Assembly: GCF_024448505.1 (NCBI RefSeq)
Contig: NZ_JAMOHV010000005.1
Location: 1 to 64,000, forward strand
Length of the DNA: 64,000 nt
Source: Stutzerimonas degradans
Lineage (GTDB): Bacteria > Pseudomonadota > Gammaproteobacteria > Pseudomonadales > Pseudomonadaceae
Reading direction: 5' to 3'
Positions within the stretch are counted from its first letter, which is position 1; the number at the start of each line of letters is the position of its first letter. Shown here piece by piece: positions 1 to 8,398 of the stretch. The position numbers were made by a program, and so were the translations under genes. The notes beneath the pieces were generated by a model that was not told where the DNA came from, ran no database searches, and saw only the letters and a list, made by a program, of their open reading frames with translations.

Positions 1-34
1 TTTTTTGTTTGTCGGTCATGACGTTTCTCGTAAT

Positions 35-63
35 AAAAAAGCCCCGCACTAGGCGGGGCTTTT
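35..63. terminator. Terminator downstream of nrdB
   Basis: A perfect 8-bp stem (AGCCCCGC with GCGGGGCT, loop ACTAG) at 40-60 is flanked by six A on the left and a short T run on the right. Read on the minus strand it ends in a T-rich tail, so it terminates the nrdAB transcript about 75 bp after the nrdB stop. It could also act on the plus strand. Confidence 0.85.
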
Positions 64-135
64 GATCGTGCTGATCGCTACCCCAATATCCATTTCAGGT
101 AAAGCGCTCTTAATCTCTTTAGTGAGTCACCAGAA

Positions 136-1383
136 TCAATCCCAGCTCAAAGCCCCACCAGTCTGATATTCAATCACCCGCGTCTCGAAGAAGTTCTTCT
201 CCTTCTTAAGATCCATGATCTCGCTCATCCAAGGAAACGGGTTGGTTGCGCCGGCGTACTGCTCAGGCAACCCAATCTGCGTCAGGCGACGGTTGGCGAT
301 GAACTTGAGGTAGTCCTCCATCATCGCGGCGTTCATGCCGAGCACGCCACGGGGCATGGTGTCGCGGGCGTATTCGATTTCCAGCTGGGTGCCCTGGAGG
401 ATCATCTGGGTCGCTTCGTCCTTCATCTCGGCGTCCCACAGGTGCGGGTTCTCGATCTTGATCTGGTTGATCATGTCGATGCCAAAGTTCAGGTGCATGG
501 ACTCGTCACGCAGGATGTATTGGAACTGCTCGGCGGTGCCGGTCATCTTGTTGCGGCGGCCCATGGAGAGGATCTGGGTGAAGCCGCAGTAGAAGAAGAT
601 GCCTTCGAGTACGCAGTAGTAGGCGATGAGGTTGCGCAGGAACTGCTTGTCGGTCTCCGGGGTGCCGGTCTGGAAGGTCGGGTCGGAGATGGAACGGGTG
701 TACTTGAGGCCCCAGCTGGCTTTTTTCGCGACGCTTGGGATCTCGTGATACATGTTGAAGATCTCGCCTTCATCCATGCCCAGCGATTCGATGCAGTACT
801 GGTAGGCGTGGGTGTGGATCGCCTCTTCGAAGGCCTGGCGCAGGATGTACTGGCGGCACTCGGGGTTGGTGATCAGGCGGTAGGTGGCCAGCACGAGGTT
901 GTTGGCGACCAGGCTGTCGGCGGTGGAGAAGAAGCCGAGGTTGCGCTTGACGATGCGGCGCTCGTCTTCGCTGAGGCCGTCCTTGCTCTTCCACAGGGCA
1001 ATGTCGGCGTTCATGTTCACTTCCTGCGGCATCCAGTGGTTGGCGCAACCATCCAGATACTTCTGCCAGGCCCAGTCGTACTTGAAGGGGACGAGCTGGT
1101 TGAGGTCGGCACGGGCGTTGATCATGCGCTTCTCGTCGACGCGCACGCGGGCGGCTTCGCCTTCCAGTTCGTTGAGGCCTTCGCGCACGTCCAGCTCGTC
1201 CAGCGCGCGTTTGGCGCGGGCGATGGCGTCGGAGTCGTCAGCGGCAACGGCGCGGGCTTCTTCCACGGAGCCGGCGGCTTCGTTGTCCAGCTTGGCGGTG
1301 GCCTGGCTCGCCGGCTGCGCGGCAGCAGTGGCCGGCGCGGCGGTGGTAGTTTCTTCTTCGTCGAATTCGTCCCAGCTCAGCAT
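136..1383 (-). CDS. nrdB: Ribonucleoside-diphosphate reductase, beta subunit (class Ia)
   Basis: This is the small, radical-bearing subunit of aerobic ribonucleotide reductase (415 aa). It houses the di-iron site and tyrosyl radical used by NrdA to reduce ribonucleoside diphosphates in the cytoplasm. The expected ligands are visible: D156, E187, H190, E260, E294 and H297, with the radical tyrosine at Y194 in an E-x2-H-x3-Y arrangement. I chose the ATG at 1383 because the protein then begins MLSWDEF as in Pseudomonas NrdB and has an AGGAG about 8 nt upstream; a 24-residue upstream extension in frame looks artificial. The segment from about residue 10 to 60 is Ala/Thr/Glu rich and probably disordered. 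It lies 297 bp downstream of nrdA on the same strand and is presumably co-transcribed. Confidence 0.96.
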   Translation of the reverse strand: MLSWDEFDEEETTTAAPATAAAQPASQATAKLDNEAAGSVEEARAVAADDSDAIARAKRALDELDVREGLNELEGEAARVRVDEKRMINARADLNQLVPFKYDWAWQKYLDGCANHWMPQEVNMNADIALWKSKDGLSEDERRIVKRNLGFFSTADSLVANNLVLATYRLITNPECRQYILRQAFEEAIHTHAYQYCIESLGMDEGEIFNMYHEIPSVAKKASWGLKYTRSISDPTFQTGTPETDKQFLRNLIAYYCVLEGIFFYCGFTQILSMGRRNKMTGTAEQFQYILRDESMHLNFGIDMINQIKIENPHLWDAEMKDEATQMILQGTQLEIEYARDTMPRGVLGMNAAMMEDYLKFIANRRLTQIGLPEQYAGATNPFPWMSEIMDLKKEKNFFETRVIEYQTGGALSWD

Positions 1384-1502
1384 GTGCGGTTGCTCCTGAT
1401 TGGGGACCGGGGCTTGGCCGGTCGGGTGTATGGGTGGCTTTGCTTGTGCACGCAAAAGCGCGAAATTTGTTGGTCACTCCTGACCGTGGGAGTGGGCGGC
1501 AC

Positions 1503-1533
1503 GGTGGATGCGAAAAGCGGCATCCACCCTACG
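1503..1533. repeat. GTAGGGTGGA-family inverted repeat between nrdA and nrdB
   Basis: GGTGGATGC and GCATCCACC form a 9-bp perfect stem followed by CTACG. It is one member of the dispersed family seen also near 11.2, 25.7, 27.0, 28.9 and 34.2 kb. It sits in the 297-bp gap between nrdA and nrdB, where a stem-loop could affect transcript processing. Nothing else was recognised in the gap apart from the nrdB ribosome binding site. Confidence 0.8.
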
Positions 1534-1680
1534 AATCAGGCCACTCGGTGCGAGCGTGAAGCTGAGCGAGTGGCTGCAAGGCGCTCGGCGAGGAGGAGCC
1601 CCTGAGCGTACTGATGTACGCGATGGGGGCCGACTCGCCGGGCAACGCCGCAGACGCCGCTCAGCTACGCGCGACTTCTA

Positions 1681-4542
1681 TTACTGGCAGGCTTCGCAGT
1701 CGGGGTTATCGATACTGCACGCCTGCGGCACCGGAGCCGGCTTCGGCTCGGCACTCAGGCTTTCGTCGATCACCGAACTCACGGCATTCAGCTTGCCGGT
1801 GTTGATGGTGGACTTCTCGGTGCTGGTCGCGGCCAGGGCACGGAGGTAGTAGGTGGTCTTCAGACCGCGGTACCAGGCCATGCGGTAGGTCACGTCGAGC
1901 TTCTTGCCGCTGGCGCCGGCGATGTAGAGGTTCAGCGACTGGGCTTGGTCGATCCACTTCTGGCGGCGGCTGGCCGCCTCGACGATCCACTTGGTTTCCA
2001 CTTCGAAGGCGGTGGCGTACAGGTCCTTCAGGTCCTGCGGGATGCGCTCGATCTGCTGTACGGAGCCGTCGTAGTACTTGAGGTCGTTGACCATCACCGG
2101 GTCCCACAGGCCGCGGGCCTTGAGGTCGTGGACCAGGTACGGGTTGATCACGGTGAACTCGCCGGACAGGTTCGATTTGACGTACAGGTTCTGGTACGTC
2201 GGCTCGATGGACTGCGATACGCCAACGATGTTGGAGATGGTCGCGGTCGGCGCGATGGCCATGATGTTGGAGTTGCGGATGCCTTTCTTGACGCGCTCGC
2301 GCACCGGCGCCCAGTCCAGGGATTCAGTCAGGTCGACGTCGATGTACTTCTGGCCACGGGCCTCGATGAGGATCTGCTGGGAATCCAGCGGCAGGATACC
2401 TTTGGACCACAGCGAGCCTTCGAAGCTGGAGTAGGCGCCACGCTCGTCGGCCAGGTCACAGGAGGCCTGGATGGCGTAGTAGCTGATGGCTTCCATGGAC
2501 TTGTCGGCGAAGTCGATGGCGGCATCGGAGCCGTAGGCGATGTGCTGCAGGTACAGGGCATCCTGGAAGCCCATGATGCCCAGGCCCACCGGGCGGTGCT
2601 TGAAGTTGGCGTTCTGCGCCTGCGGCACGCTGTAGTAGTTGATGTCGATGACGTTATCGAGCATGCGCACAGCGGTGCGCACGGTGCGCTCCAGCTTGGC
2701 CGAATCCAGCTTGCCGTCGACGATGTGGTTGACCAGGTTGATCGAGCCCAGGTTGCAGACGGCGATCTCGTCCTTGTTGGTGTTCAGGGTGATCTCGGTG
2801 CACAGGTTGGAGCTGTGCACCACGCCGACGTGCTGCTGCGGGCTGCGCAGGTTGCACGGGTCCTTGAAGGTCAGCCACGGGTGGCCGGTCTCGAACAGCA
2901 TCGAGAGCATCTTGCGCCACAGGTCCTTGGCCGGCAGGGTCTTGAACAGCTTGATCTTGCCGTACTTGGTCAGCTCCTCGTAGTACTCGTAACGCTCCTC
3001 GAAGGCGCGGCCGGTGAGGTCGTGCAGGTCCGGTACGTCGGACGGGGAGAACAGGGTCCACTGGCCGTCGTCGAAGACGCGCTTCATGAACAGGTCCGGA
3101 ATCCAGTTGGCGGTGTTCATGTCGTGGGTACGGCGACGGTCGTCACCGGTGTTCTTGCGCAGCTCGAGGAATTCCTCGATGTCCAGGTGCCAGGTTTCCA
3201 GGTAGGCGCAGACGGCGCCCTTGCGCTTGCCGCCCTGGTTGACCGCCACGGCGGTGTCGTTGACCACTTTCAGGAACGGCACGACGCCCTGGGATTTGCC
3301 GTTGGTGCCCTTGATGTAGGCGCCCAGTGCGCGTACCGGGGTCCAGTCGTTGCCCAGGCCGCCGGCGAACTTGGACAGCAGCGCGTTATCGCGGATGGCG
3401 TCGTAGATGCCGCCCAGGTCGTCCGGCACGGTGGTCAGGTAGCAGGAGGACAGCTGCGGGCGCAGGGTGCCGGCGTTGAACAGGGTCGGCGTCGAGGCCA
3501 TGTAGTCGAAGGACGACAGCAGGTTGTAGAACTCGATGGCGCGCGCTTCTTTCTGCTCTTCCTCGATGGCCAGGCCCATGGCCACGCGCATGAAGAAGAT
3601 CTGCGGCAGTTCGAAGCGAATGTCGTTCTTGTGGATGAAGTAGCGGTCGTACAGGGTCTGCAGGCCGAGGTAAGTGAACTGCTGGTCACGCTCATGGTTG
3701 AGCGCGGCGCCCAGCTTGGCCAGGTCGTAGCTCTTGAGCTTGGAATCGAGCAGTTCGAACTCGACGCCTTTCTCGATGTAAGCCGGCAGGGCCTTGGCGT
3801 AAAGATCGGCCATCTCGTGGTGAGTGGCGGACTCTGCTACGCCGAGGAAGCCCAGGGCTTCGGCACGCAGGGTGTCCATCAGCAGACGCGCGGTGACCTG
3901 GCTGTAGTTCGGCTCGCGCTCGACCAGGGTGCGGGCAGTCATCACCAGCGCGGTGTTGACGTCCTTCTCGGCCACGCCGTCGTAGAGGTTCTTCAGGGTC
4001 TCGCGTTCGATCAGCGCGCCATCGACTTCGGCCAGGCCTTCGCAGGCCTCGGTGATGATGGTCCGCAGACGGCCCATATCCAGCGGCTGCTGGCTGCCAT
4101 CGGCGCGGGTGACGCGGATGCTCGGGTGCGGCTGGGCGATGTCGCTGCTGTCGTTGGCGCTCTTGCGCTTGGCAGCCTGGGCTTCGCGATAGATCACGTA
4201 GTCACGGGCGACCTTCTGCTCGCCGGCGCGCATCAGAGCCAGTTCGACCTGGTCCTGGATTTCCTCGATGTGGATGGTGCCACCCGAGGGCATGCGGCGA
4301 CGGAAGGTGGCGGTGACCTGCTCGGTCAGGCGTGCGACGGTGTCATGGATGCGCGAGGAAGCGGCAGCGTTACCGCCTTCCACTGCGAGAAAGGCCTTGG
4401 TGATGGCAACGGTGATCTTGTCGTCGGTGTAGGGGACGACGGTGCCGTTGCGCTTGATCACGCGCAGCTGGCCCGGGGCGGTGGCCGCCAGATCCGGTGC
4501 ATCGGCTGATAGCGGGTTCTCGCGAGTGGTTGGGTTCTGCAT
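1681..4542 (-). CDS. nrdA: Ribonucleoside-diphosphate reductase, alpha subunit (class Ia)
   Basis: This is the catalytic and allosteric subunit (953 aa) that makes dNDPs with NrdB. Two ATP-cone regulatory domains lie in tandem at about residues 25-127 and 142-228; a doubled cone is known from P. aeruginosa NrdA, and E. coli has only one. Catalytic features are the redox pair C367 and C596, the thiyl-radical C581 inside NLCTE with E583, and a C-terminal redox tail with cysteines at 942, 949 and 952 that is re-reduced by thioredoxin or glutaredoxin. The ATG at 4542 was chosen because GGAG lies about 8 nt upstream and the N-terminus then matches Pseudomonas NrdA; the in-frame extension to 4653 has no support. 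Expression is likely repressed by NrdR through the box at 4700. Confidence 0.96.
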   Translation of the reverse strand: MQNPTTRENPLSADAPDLAATAPGQLRVIKRNGTVVPYTDDKITVAITKAFLAVEGGNAAASSRIHDTVARLTEQVTATFRRRMPSGGTIHIEEIQDQVELALMRAGEQKVARDYVIYREAQAAKRKSANDSSDIAQPHPSIRVTRADGSQQPLDMGRLRTIITEACEGLAEVDGALIERETLKNLYDGVAEKDVNTALVMTARTLVEREPNYSQVTARLLMDTLRAEALGFLGVAESATHHEMADLYAKALPAYIEKGVEFELLDSKLKSYDLAKLGAALNHERDQQFTYLGLQTLYDRYFIHKNDIRFELPQIFFMRVAMGLAIEEEQKEARAIEFYNLLSSFDYMASTPTLFNAGTLRPQLSSCYLTTVPDDLGGIYDAIRDNALLSKFAGGLGNDWTPVRALGAYIKGTNGKSQGVVPFLKVVNDTAVAVNQGGKRKGAVCAYLETWHLDIEEFLELRKNTGDDRRRTHDMNTANWIPDLFMKRVFDDGQWTLFSPSDVPDLHDLTGRAFEERYEYYEELTKYGKIKLFKTLPAKDLWRKMLSMLFETGHPWLTFKDPCNLRSPQQHVGVVHSSNLCTEITLNTNKDEIAVCNLGSINLVNHIVDGKLDSAKLERTVRTAVRMLDNVIDINYYSVPQAQNANFKHRPVGLGIMGFQDALYLQHIAYGSDAAIDFADKSMEAISYYAIQASCDLADERGAYSSFEGSLWSKGILPLDSQQILIEARGQKYIDVDLTESLDWAPVRERVKKGIRNSNIMAIAPTATISNIVGVSQSIEPTYQNLYVKSNLSGEFTVINPYLVHDLKARGLWDPVMVNDLKYYDGSVQQIERIPQDLKDLYATAFEVETKWIVEAASRRQKWIDQAQSLNLYIAGASGKKLDVTYRMAWYRGLKTTYYLRALAATSTEKSTINTGKLNAVSSVIDESLSAEPKPAPVPQACSIDNPDCEACQ

Positions 4543-4699
4543 GGGGGCTCCGGGTCTCTCTTGGTCGCGGTAATGGGGCTGGTTGGGCTTGTGCCCGCAA
4601 GGTTGGTTCGGGTCGAGCGTTGCTGTTCGGTTGGCGCCAATGACGTCGGTCAAGGGCGCAAGAATGTCGGGAAGAATAGCTTCGTGAAAAACACTGTCA

Positions 4700-4715
4700 A
4701 CACAATATCTAGTGT
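4700..4715. promoter_or_regulatory. NrdR box upstream of nrdA
   Basis: ACACAATATCTAGTGT matches the known NrdR consensus acaCwAtATaTwGtgt at 15 of 16 positions. It lies 157 bp upstream of the nrdA ATG, where NrdR would repress nrdAB when dATP is plentiful. No clear partner box lies at the usual spacing of about 31 bp. Confidence 0.85.
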
Positions 4716-4975
4716 CTGTTGATCTGGTCGGTACTACCGGTGCGAGCGGTCGGGGATGGCAGGCTGTCGCGCAGAGCCTGGCATCTCAGCGGCGCATGCG
4801 GCTCTGCTCAAGCGCCCGTTGGCGAGTTGCAGGCCGAAGGAAGGTGACAAGTGGCGTCGCCAAGCGATTTGTGTCTCTGGTTGAGTTAAACCCCAAGATA
4901 TGGGGTTCTGGCTGCGAGGGGGCGACACCTTAATGCCGCTGGCGCGCCTTTGCAACCGGCCTTCTCTGAGCAAGC

Positions 4976-4984
4976 TGTGGATAA
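4976..4984 (-). promoter_or_regulatory. DnaA box upstream of nrdA
   Basis: TGTGGATAA is the exact complement of the high-affinity DnaA box TTATCCACA. DnaA boxes regulate nrdAB in E. coli, so a similar link between replication initiation and dNTP supply is plausible. A single 9-mer can occur by chance. Confidence 0.5.
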
Positions 4985-5112
4985 GATGTGGGTGTTTTGT
5001 GGGTTAAAAAGCACTCCGCCAGGCAAACCCCCGTGCCATCGAAGCTAGCCCCGGAGGCGGAAAAAAGACGGGTCGACCGCGCCACTCGTCGCGCCGACGC
5101 GAAAAGCGGCCA

Positions 5113-5128
5113 TCACTATATGTTGTGT
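5113..5128. promoter_or_regulatory. Second NrdR-like box near the response regulator promoter
   Basis: TCACTATATGTTGTGT matches the NrdR consensus at 14 of 16 positions. It is 96 bp upstream of the response regulator ATG and 413 bp from the first box. It may serve a distal nrdA promoter, or it may put the two-component operon under NrdR control. Confidence 0.6.
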
Positions 5129-5223
5129 TTGTGATAGGCGGGTTCTGCAGGCTCTTTCCCCGACGCGGTTGGGTACAATGCGCCGGCGTTCGGATCGGTC
5201 TTGCAGTGTCGGCGGAGGCATCA

Positions 5224-5943
5224 ATGGAGCAGGAAACGTGGCGAATCCTCATCGTCGAGGATGATCGGCGGCTGGCGGAGTTGACTCAGGAATACCTGCA
5301 GGGCGATGGCGCGTTCGAGGTGTCCATCGAGGCCGATGGCGCGCGCGCGGTCGAGCGCATCGTCAGCGAGCGTCCCGATCTGGTGGTGCTCGACCTGATG
5401 CTGCCCGGCGAGGACGGCATGTCCATCTGCCGGCGCGCGCGTGAACAGTATGACGGGCCGATTCTCATGCTCACCGCACGGGCCGATGACCTGGACCAGG
5501 TGCTGGGCCTGGAAACCGGCGCCGACGACTATGTCTGCAAGCCGGTGCGCCCGCGCCTGTTGCTGGCGCGCATCCGCGCGTTGCTGCGGCGGCGCGAAAC
5601 GCCGGAAGCGGCGGGCAGCGCCAAGCGCCTGCAGTTCGGCCCGCTGGTGGTCGACAGCGCGTTGCGCGAGGCCTGGCTGCGTGAAAAGCAGATCGAGCTG
5701 ACCGGCGCCGAATTCGATCTGCTCTGGCTGCTGACCTCCAACGCCGGCCGCATCCTCTCGCGCGAGGAAATCTTCGCTCAGCTGCGCGGCATCGAATACG
5801 ACGGCCAGGACCGCTCCATCGACGTGCGCATCTCCCGCATCCGGCCGAAGATCGGTGACGACCCGGAGCATCCGCGCCTGATCAAGACCGTGCGCGGCAA
5901 GGGCTACCTGTTCGTCTCCGAAGCCGCCGAGGCGCTGGCCTGA
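5224..5943 (+). CDS. RstA-like OmpR-family response regulator
   Basis: This 239-aa DNA-binding response regulator has a receiver domain at about 6-120 with acidic pocket E12/D13/D14, phospho-acceptor D57 (LDLMLPG), T84 and K107. A winged-helix effector at about 138-233 ends in the usual GKGYLFV hairpin. The effector resembles E. coli RstA most closely, notably around RSIDVRISRIR. The ATG at 5224 follows GGAGG by 5 nt; a longer in-frame start at 5125 has no ribosome binding site. It is 28 bp ahead of its sensor kinase gene, so the pair is one operon. The signal it senses is not evident. Its position next to nrdA and divergent from it is like PA1157 of P. aeruginosa. Confidence 0.9.
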   Translation: MEQETWRILIVEDDRRLAELTQEYLQGDGAFEVSIEADGARAVERIVSERPDLVVLDLMLPGEDGMSICRRAREQYDGPILMLTARADDLDQVLGLETGADDYVCKPVRPRLLLARIRALLRRRETPEAAGSAKRLQFGPLVVDSALREAWLREKQIELTGAEFDLLWLLTSNAGRILSREEIFAQLRGIEYDGQDRSIDVRISRIRPKIGDDPEHPRLIKTVRGKGYLFVSEAAEALA

Positions 5944-5971
5944 CGTGCCGCGCCCGCAGAGCGCTGTCTGA

Positions 5972-7588
5972 ATGAATTCGATCTTCCTGCGCATCTATGG
6001 CGGCGTGCTGGCGGTGCTGGTGCTGGTGGCGCTGCTGGGTGCCGGGGGCCTGCAGCTGCTCAACGAGGTGCGTGCCGATGCGCACCGCGAGCGTCTGGCC
6101 GGCGGCACTTTCCGTTTGATGGCGCACAACATGAGCAGCATGACCCCGGTTGAGCGGCGCCAGGCGGCCAACCTGTGGGGGCGCCTGCTGGGCATTCCGC
6201 TGCGGGTGCGCACGCTGGACGACGTCGATCTCGAAGACCGTCTGGAAACCCGCTTGCTGCGCGGTCAGGTGCTGGTCGAACAGCTGCGCCCGCAGAGCAC
6301 CACGGTGTTCAGCCTGGTCAGCGCCCGCGACGGGCTGGTACTCACCGGCGAGGTCGAGCAGGTCAGCGAGCAGCTGGCACGGGCGACCATCTACCTGCTG
6401 ATCGACGAGCTGATCCGCTATCCCGAGAGCGAGCAGCCGCGGCATCTGGCCGAACTCAAGGAAGCGCGCGGCTTCGGCTATCCGCTGCAACTGCTGACGC
6501 GCGACAGTGCCAACCTCGACGACGATCAGCGCCGGCGCCTCGACGAGGGCGACACGGTGATGGCGCTGGACCAGGGCGGCGGCGCCATCCGCGTGTTCGC
6601 CGCCGTCGCCGGTACTTCGTGGATCATGCAGCTCGGCCCGCTGTATCCGCTGGATGCCTATCCGCCGCATCTGCTGCTGCTGATCGGCCTGCTCGGTCTG
6701 TCGCTGATCGGCCTGACCGTTTACCTGCTGGTGCGTCAGCTGGAGCAGCGCCTCAGCGTGCTGGAGGCGGCGGCCACGCGCATCGCCAGCGGCAACCTGA
6801 GCGCGCATGTGCCCGATGCCGGCAGCGATTCGGTGGGGCGTCTGGCGGCAGCGTTCAACCTCATGGCCAGGCAGCTGCAGCGCCTGCTGGCGGTACAGCG
6901 CGAGATGGTCAGCGCGGTGGCGCATGAACTGCGCACGCCGGTGGCGCGCCTGCGCTTCGGCCTGGAGATGAGCGCCGACGCGCAGAACGACGAGGCGCGG
7001 CGCAAGCATCTGGCGGGTATGGATGCCGATATCGACGATCTCGACCGGCTGGTGGACGAGATGCTGGTGTACACCCGCCTGGAGCAGGGACTGCCGACGC
7101 TGAAGTTCGCGCCGGTGGACCTGGAGGCGCTGGTCGATCAGGTCATCGGCGAGCTGGCGCCGCTGCGACCGACGATTCGCATCGAGCGTGGCCGTTGCGT
7201 GCCGGCGGCGGACGGCAGCAGCCGCGCCGACGCCGAGCTGCAATACCTGCGCCGTGCGCTGAGCAATCTGATCAGCAACGCGGCCCGCCATGCCGAAACG
7301 CAGGTGCGGGTGAGCTACGCCTTCGACGCCGGGCAGGTCTGGCTGCGCGTCGAGGACGACGGCCCCGGCGTGCCGGAGGCGGACTGGGAGCGCGTGTTCA
7401 CTCCCTTCCTGCGCCTGGACGACAGCCGTACGCGGGCTTCCGGCGGGCATGGGCTGGGGCTTTCCATCGTGCGGCGGATCATCTACTGGCACGGCGGCCG
7501 CGCGCTGATCGGCCGCAGCGAACTGGGTGGTGCCTGTTTCAGCCTGCGCTGGCCCAGTCGCCACCCGCCGCGGGTGGGCGAGGCCTGA
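5972..7588 (+). CDS. RstB-like sensor histidine kinase
   Basis: This is an inner-membrane histidine kinase (538 aa), the partner of the upstream regulator. Membrane segments lie at about 8-30 and 233-255 and enclose a periplasmic sensor of about 200 residues. A HAMP domain follows at about 256-308. The dimerisation box AHELRTP carries phospho-acceptor H318. The ATP-binding domain shows an N box (LSNLISNAARHA), the DDGPGVP motif and the GGHGLGLSIV lid. Architecture and length fit the RstB family. The periplasmic part has no metal or ligand motif that I can recognise, so the stimulus remains unknown. The gene ends 9 bp from the convergent pcpS gene. Confidence 0.9.
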   Translation: MNSIFLRIYGGVLAVLVLVALLGAGGLQLLNEVRADAHRERLAGGTFRLMAHNMSSMTPVERRQAANLWGRLLGIPLRVRTLDDVDLEDRLETRLLRGQVLVEQLRPQSTTVFSLVSARDGLVLTGEVEQVSEQLARATIYLLIDELIRYPESEQPRHLAELKEARGFGYPLQLLTRDSANLDDDQRRRLDEGDTVMALDQGGGAIRVFAAVAGTSWIMQLGPLYPLDAYPPHLLLLIGLLGLSLIGLTVYLLVRQLEQRLSVLEAAATRIASGNLSAHVPDAGSDSVGRLAAAFNLMARQLQRLLAVQREMVSAVAHELRTPVARLRFGLEMSADAQNDEARRKHLAGMDADIDDLDRLVDEMLVYTRLEQGLPTLKFAPVDLEALVDQVIGELAPLRPTIRIERGRCVPAADGSSRADAELQYLRRALSNLISNAARHAETQVRVSYAFDAGQVWLRVEDDGPGVPEADWERVFTPFLRLDDSRTRASGGHGLGLSIVRRIIYWHGGRALIGRSELGGACFSLRWPSRHPPRVGEA

Positions 7589-7597
7589 GCGCGTCGG

Positions 7598-8320
7598 TCA
7601 GGCGGGAATGCTCACCAGCGTCAGCAGATGGTCGTCGAACGCACTGAACTGGCCTTCCAGCTCCGCGCCGTGGCGCCATTGCGACGACAGTTCGGTGAGC
7701 AGACGCAGGCGCGCGAAGCCGCTGGCGTCGCAGGCCACCAGTTCGGCGTCTTGGAAATAGAAGCGCCGCTTGACTAGCGGATAGAGCGCCTTGAACAGGC
7801 TTTCCTTGAGCGAGAACGTCAGCGTCACCCGCTGCGCGCGCTGCACGGCGGGCAGCGCGGCGTAGCCTTGCAACTCGTCTGCGGTGAGGATCTCGCTCGC
7901 CAGCCGGTCGGCCCGCTCGGGCTCCAGCTGCTGCTCGATATCCAGCCCCAGGCCACGCCAGGCCTGCTGGTGCGCGACCACCACGCCGGCCCAGCCGGCA
8001 CCGTGGGTGATCGAGCCGACCACACCGGCGGGCCAGCATGGCGAGCGATCGGCCGCAACCGTCGGCACCGCTGGCGCGCCGGTCAACCGCAGCAGTGCCT
8101 GACGGGCGCACAGCCGGCCGGCGAGGAATTCCGCCTGGCGCTTGCTCACGCCTCGCGGTGTCGGGATGCCCCAACGCGGAAAATCTTCCGGATCGAGCAA
8201 CGCCGGATCGAAGCGCGTGCTCAGCAGATGCACGCCGGCCAACGCGCGCGGCAGCGGCCAGCGGTCATCCAGGGCGGTGCAGCAGCGGGGCAGGGGTGGG
8301 TGCGCGTTCATGCCGCGCAT
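7598..8320 (-). CDS. pcpS: 4'-phosphopantetheinyl transferase (PcpS/EntD type)
   Basis: This enzyme moves the phosphopantetheine arm of CoA to carrier proteins of fatty acid and siderophore synthesis (240 aa). Family motifs are SITH, the Mg-binding GLDIE, and the C-terminal FSLKESLFKAL. In Pseudomonas one such enzyme, PcpS, serves both primary and secondary metabolism, and the length and layout fit it. Two starts are possible: the ATG at 8320, with GAGG 4 nt upstream, or the ATG three codons later at 8311; the choice affects only three residues. The gene is monocistronic and convergent with the histidine kinase. Confidence 0.88.
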   Translation of the reverse strand: MRGMNAHPPLPRCCTALDDRWPLPRALAGVHLLSTRFDPALLDPEDFPRWGIPTPRGVSKRQAEFLAGRLCARQALLRLTGAPAVPTVAADRSPCWPAGVVGSITHGAGWAGVVVAHQQAWRGLGLDIEQQLEPERADRLASEILTADELQGYAALPAVQRAQRVTLTFSLKESLFKALYPLVKRRFYFQDAELVACDASGFARLRLLTELSSQWRHGAELEGQFSAFDDHLLTLVSIPA

Positions 8321-8398
8321 TGTGCCTCAAGCACGCCGCTCGCGCGCGCCGCCACCGGCCTGCTAGGGTGAACGGCATTGCCAGACAGGGAGAAAGCG

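Larger units (their letters stand above)
4543..5223. other. Divergent control region between nrdA and the response regulator
   Basis: This 681-bp gap holds no convincing gene. It contains two NrdR-type boxes (4700-4715 and 5113-5128), a perfect DnaA box (4976-4984), and an unassigned inverted repeat AACCCCA-N5-TGGGGTT at 4887-4905. A TACAAT at 5174-5179 is a possible -10 for the response regulator gene, but no good -35 was found. Short reading frames here show no recognisable domain. Confidence 0.6.

Noticed and set aside
1-19. Possible start of a minus-strand gene (MTDKQ) at the left edge
   Set aside because: Only six codons are in the window, and the ATG lies about 16 bp from a terminator; there is not enough to support a gene.
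1945-4509. Plus-strand frame of 854 codons opposite nrdA, and similar long frames opposite rstB, fumC, the chemoreceptors, acsA and others
   Set aside because: They mirror real genes in GC-rich DNA, show low-complexity Val/Ala/Gly/Arg/Gln composition and no domain, and lack ribosome binding sites.
4887-4905. AACCCCA-N5-TGGGGTT considered as a third NrdR box
   Set aside because: It shares the AGATAT-like centre but misses most conserved flanking positions of the NrdR consensus.
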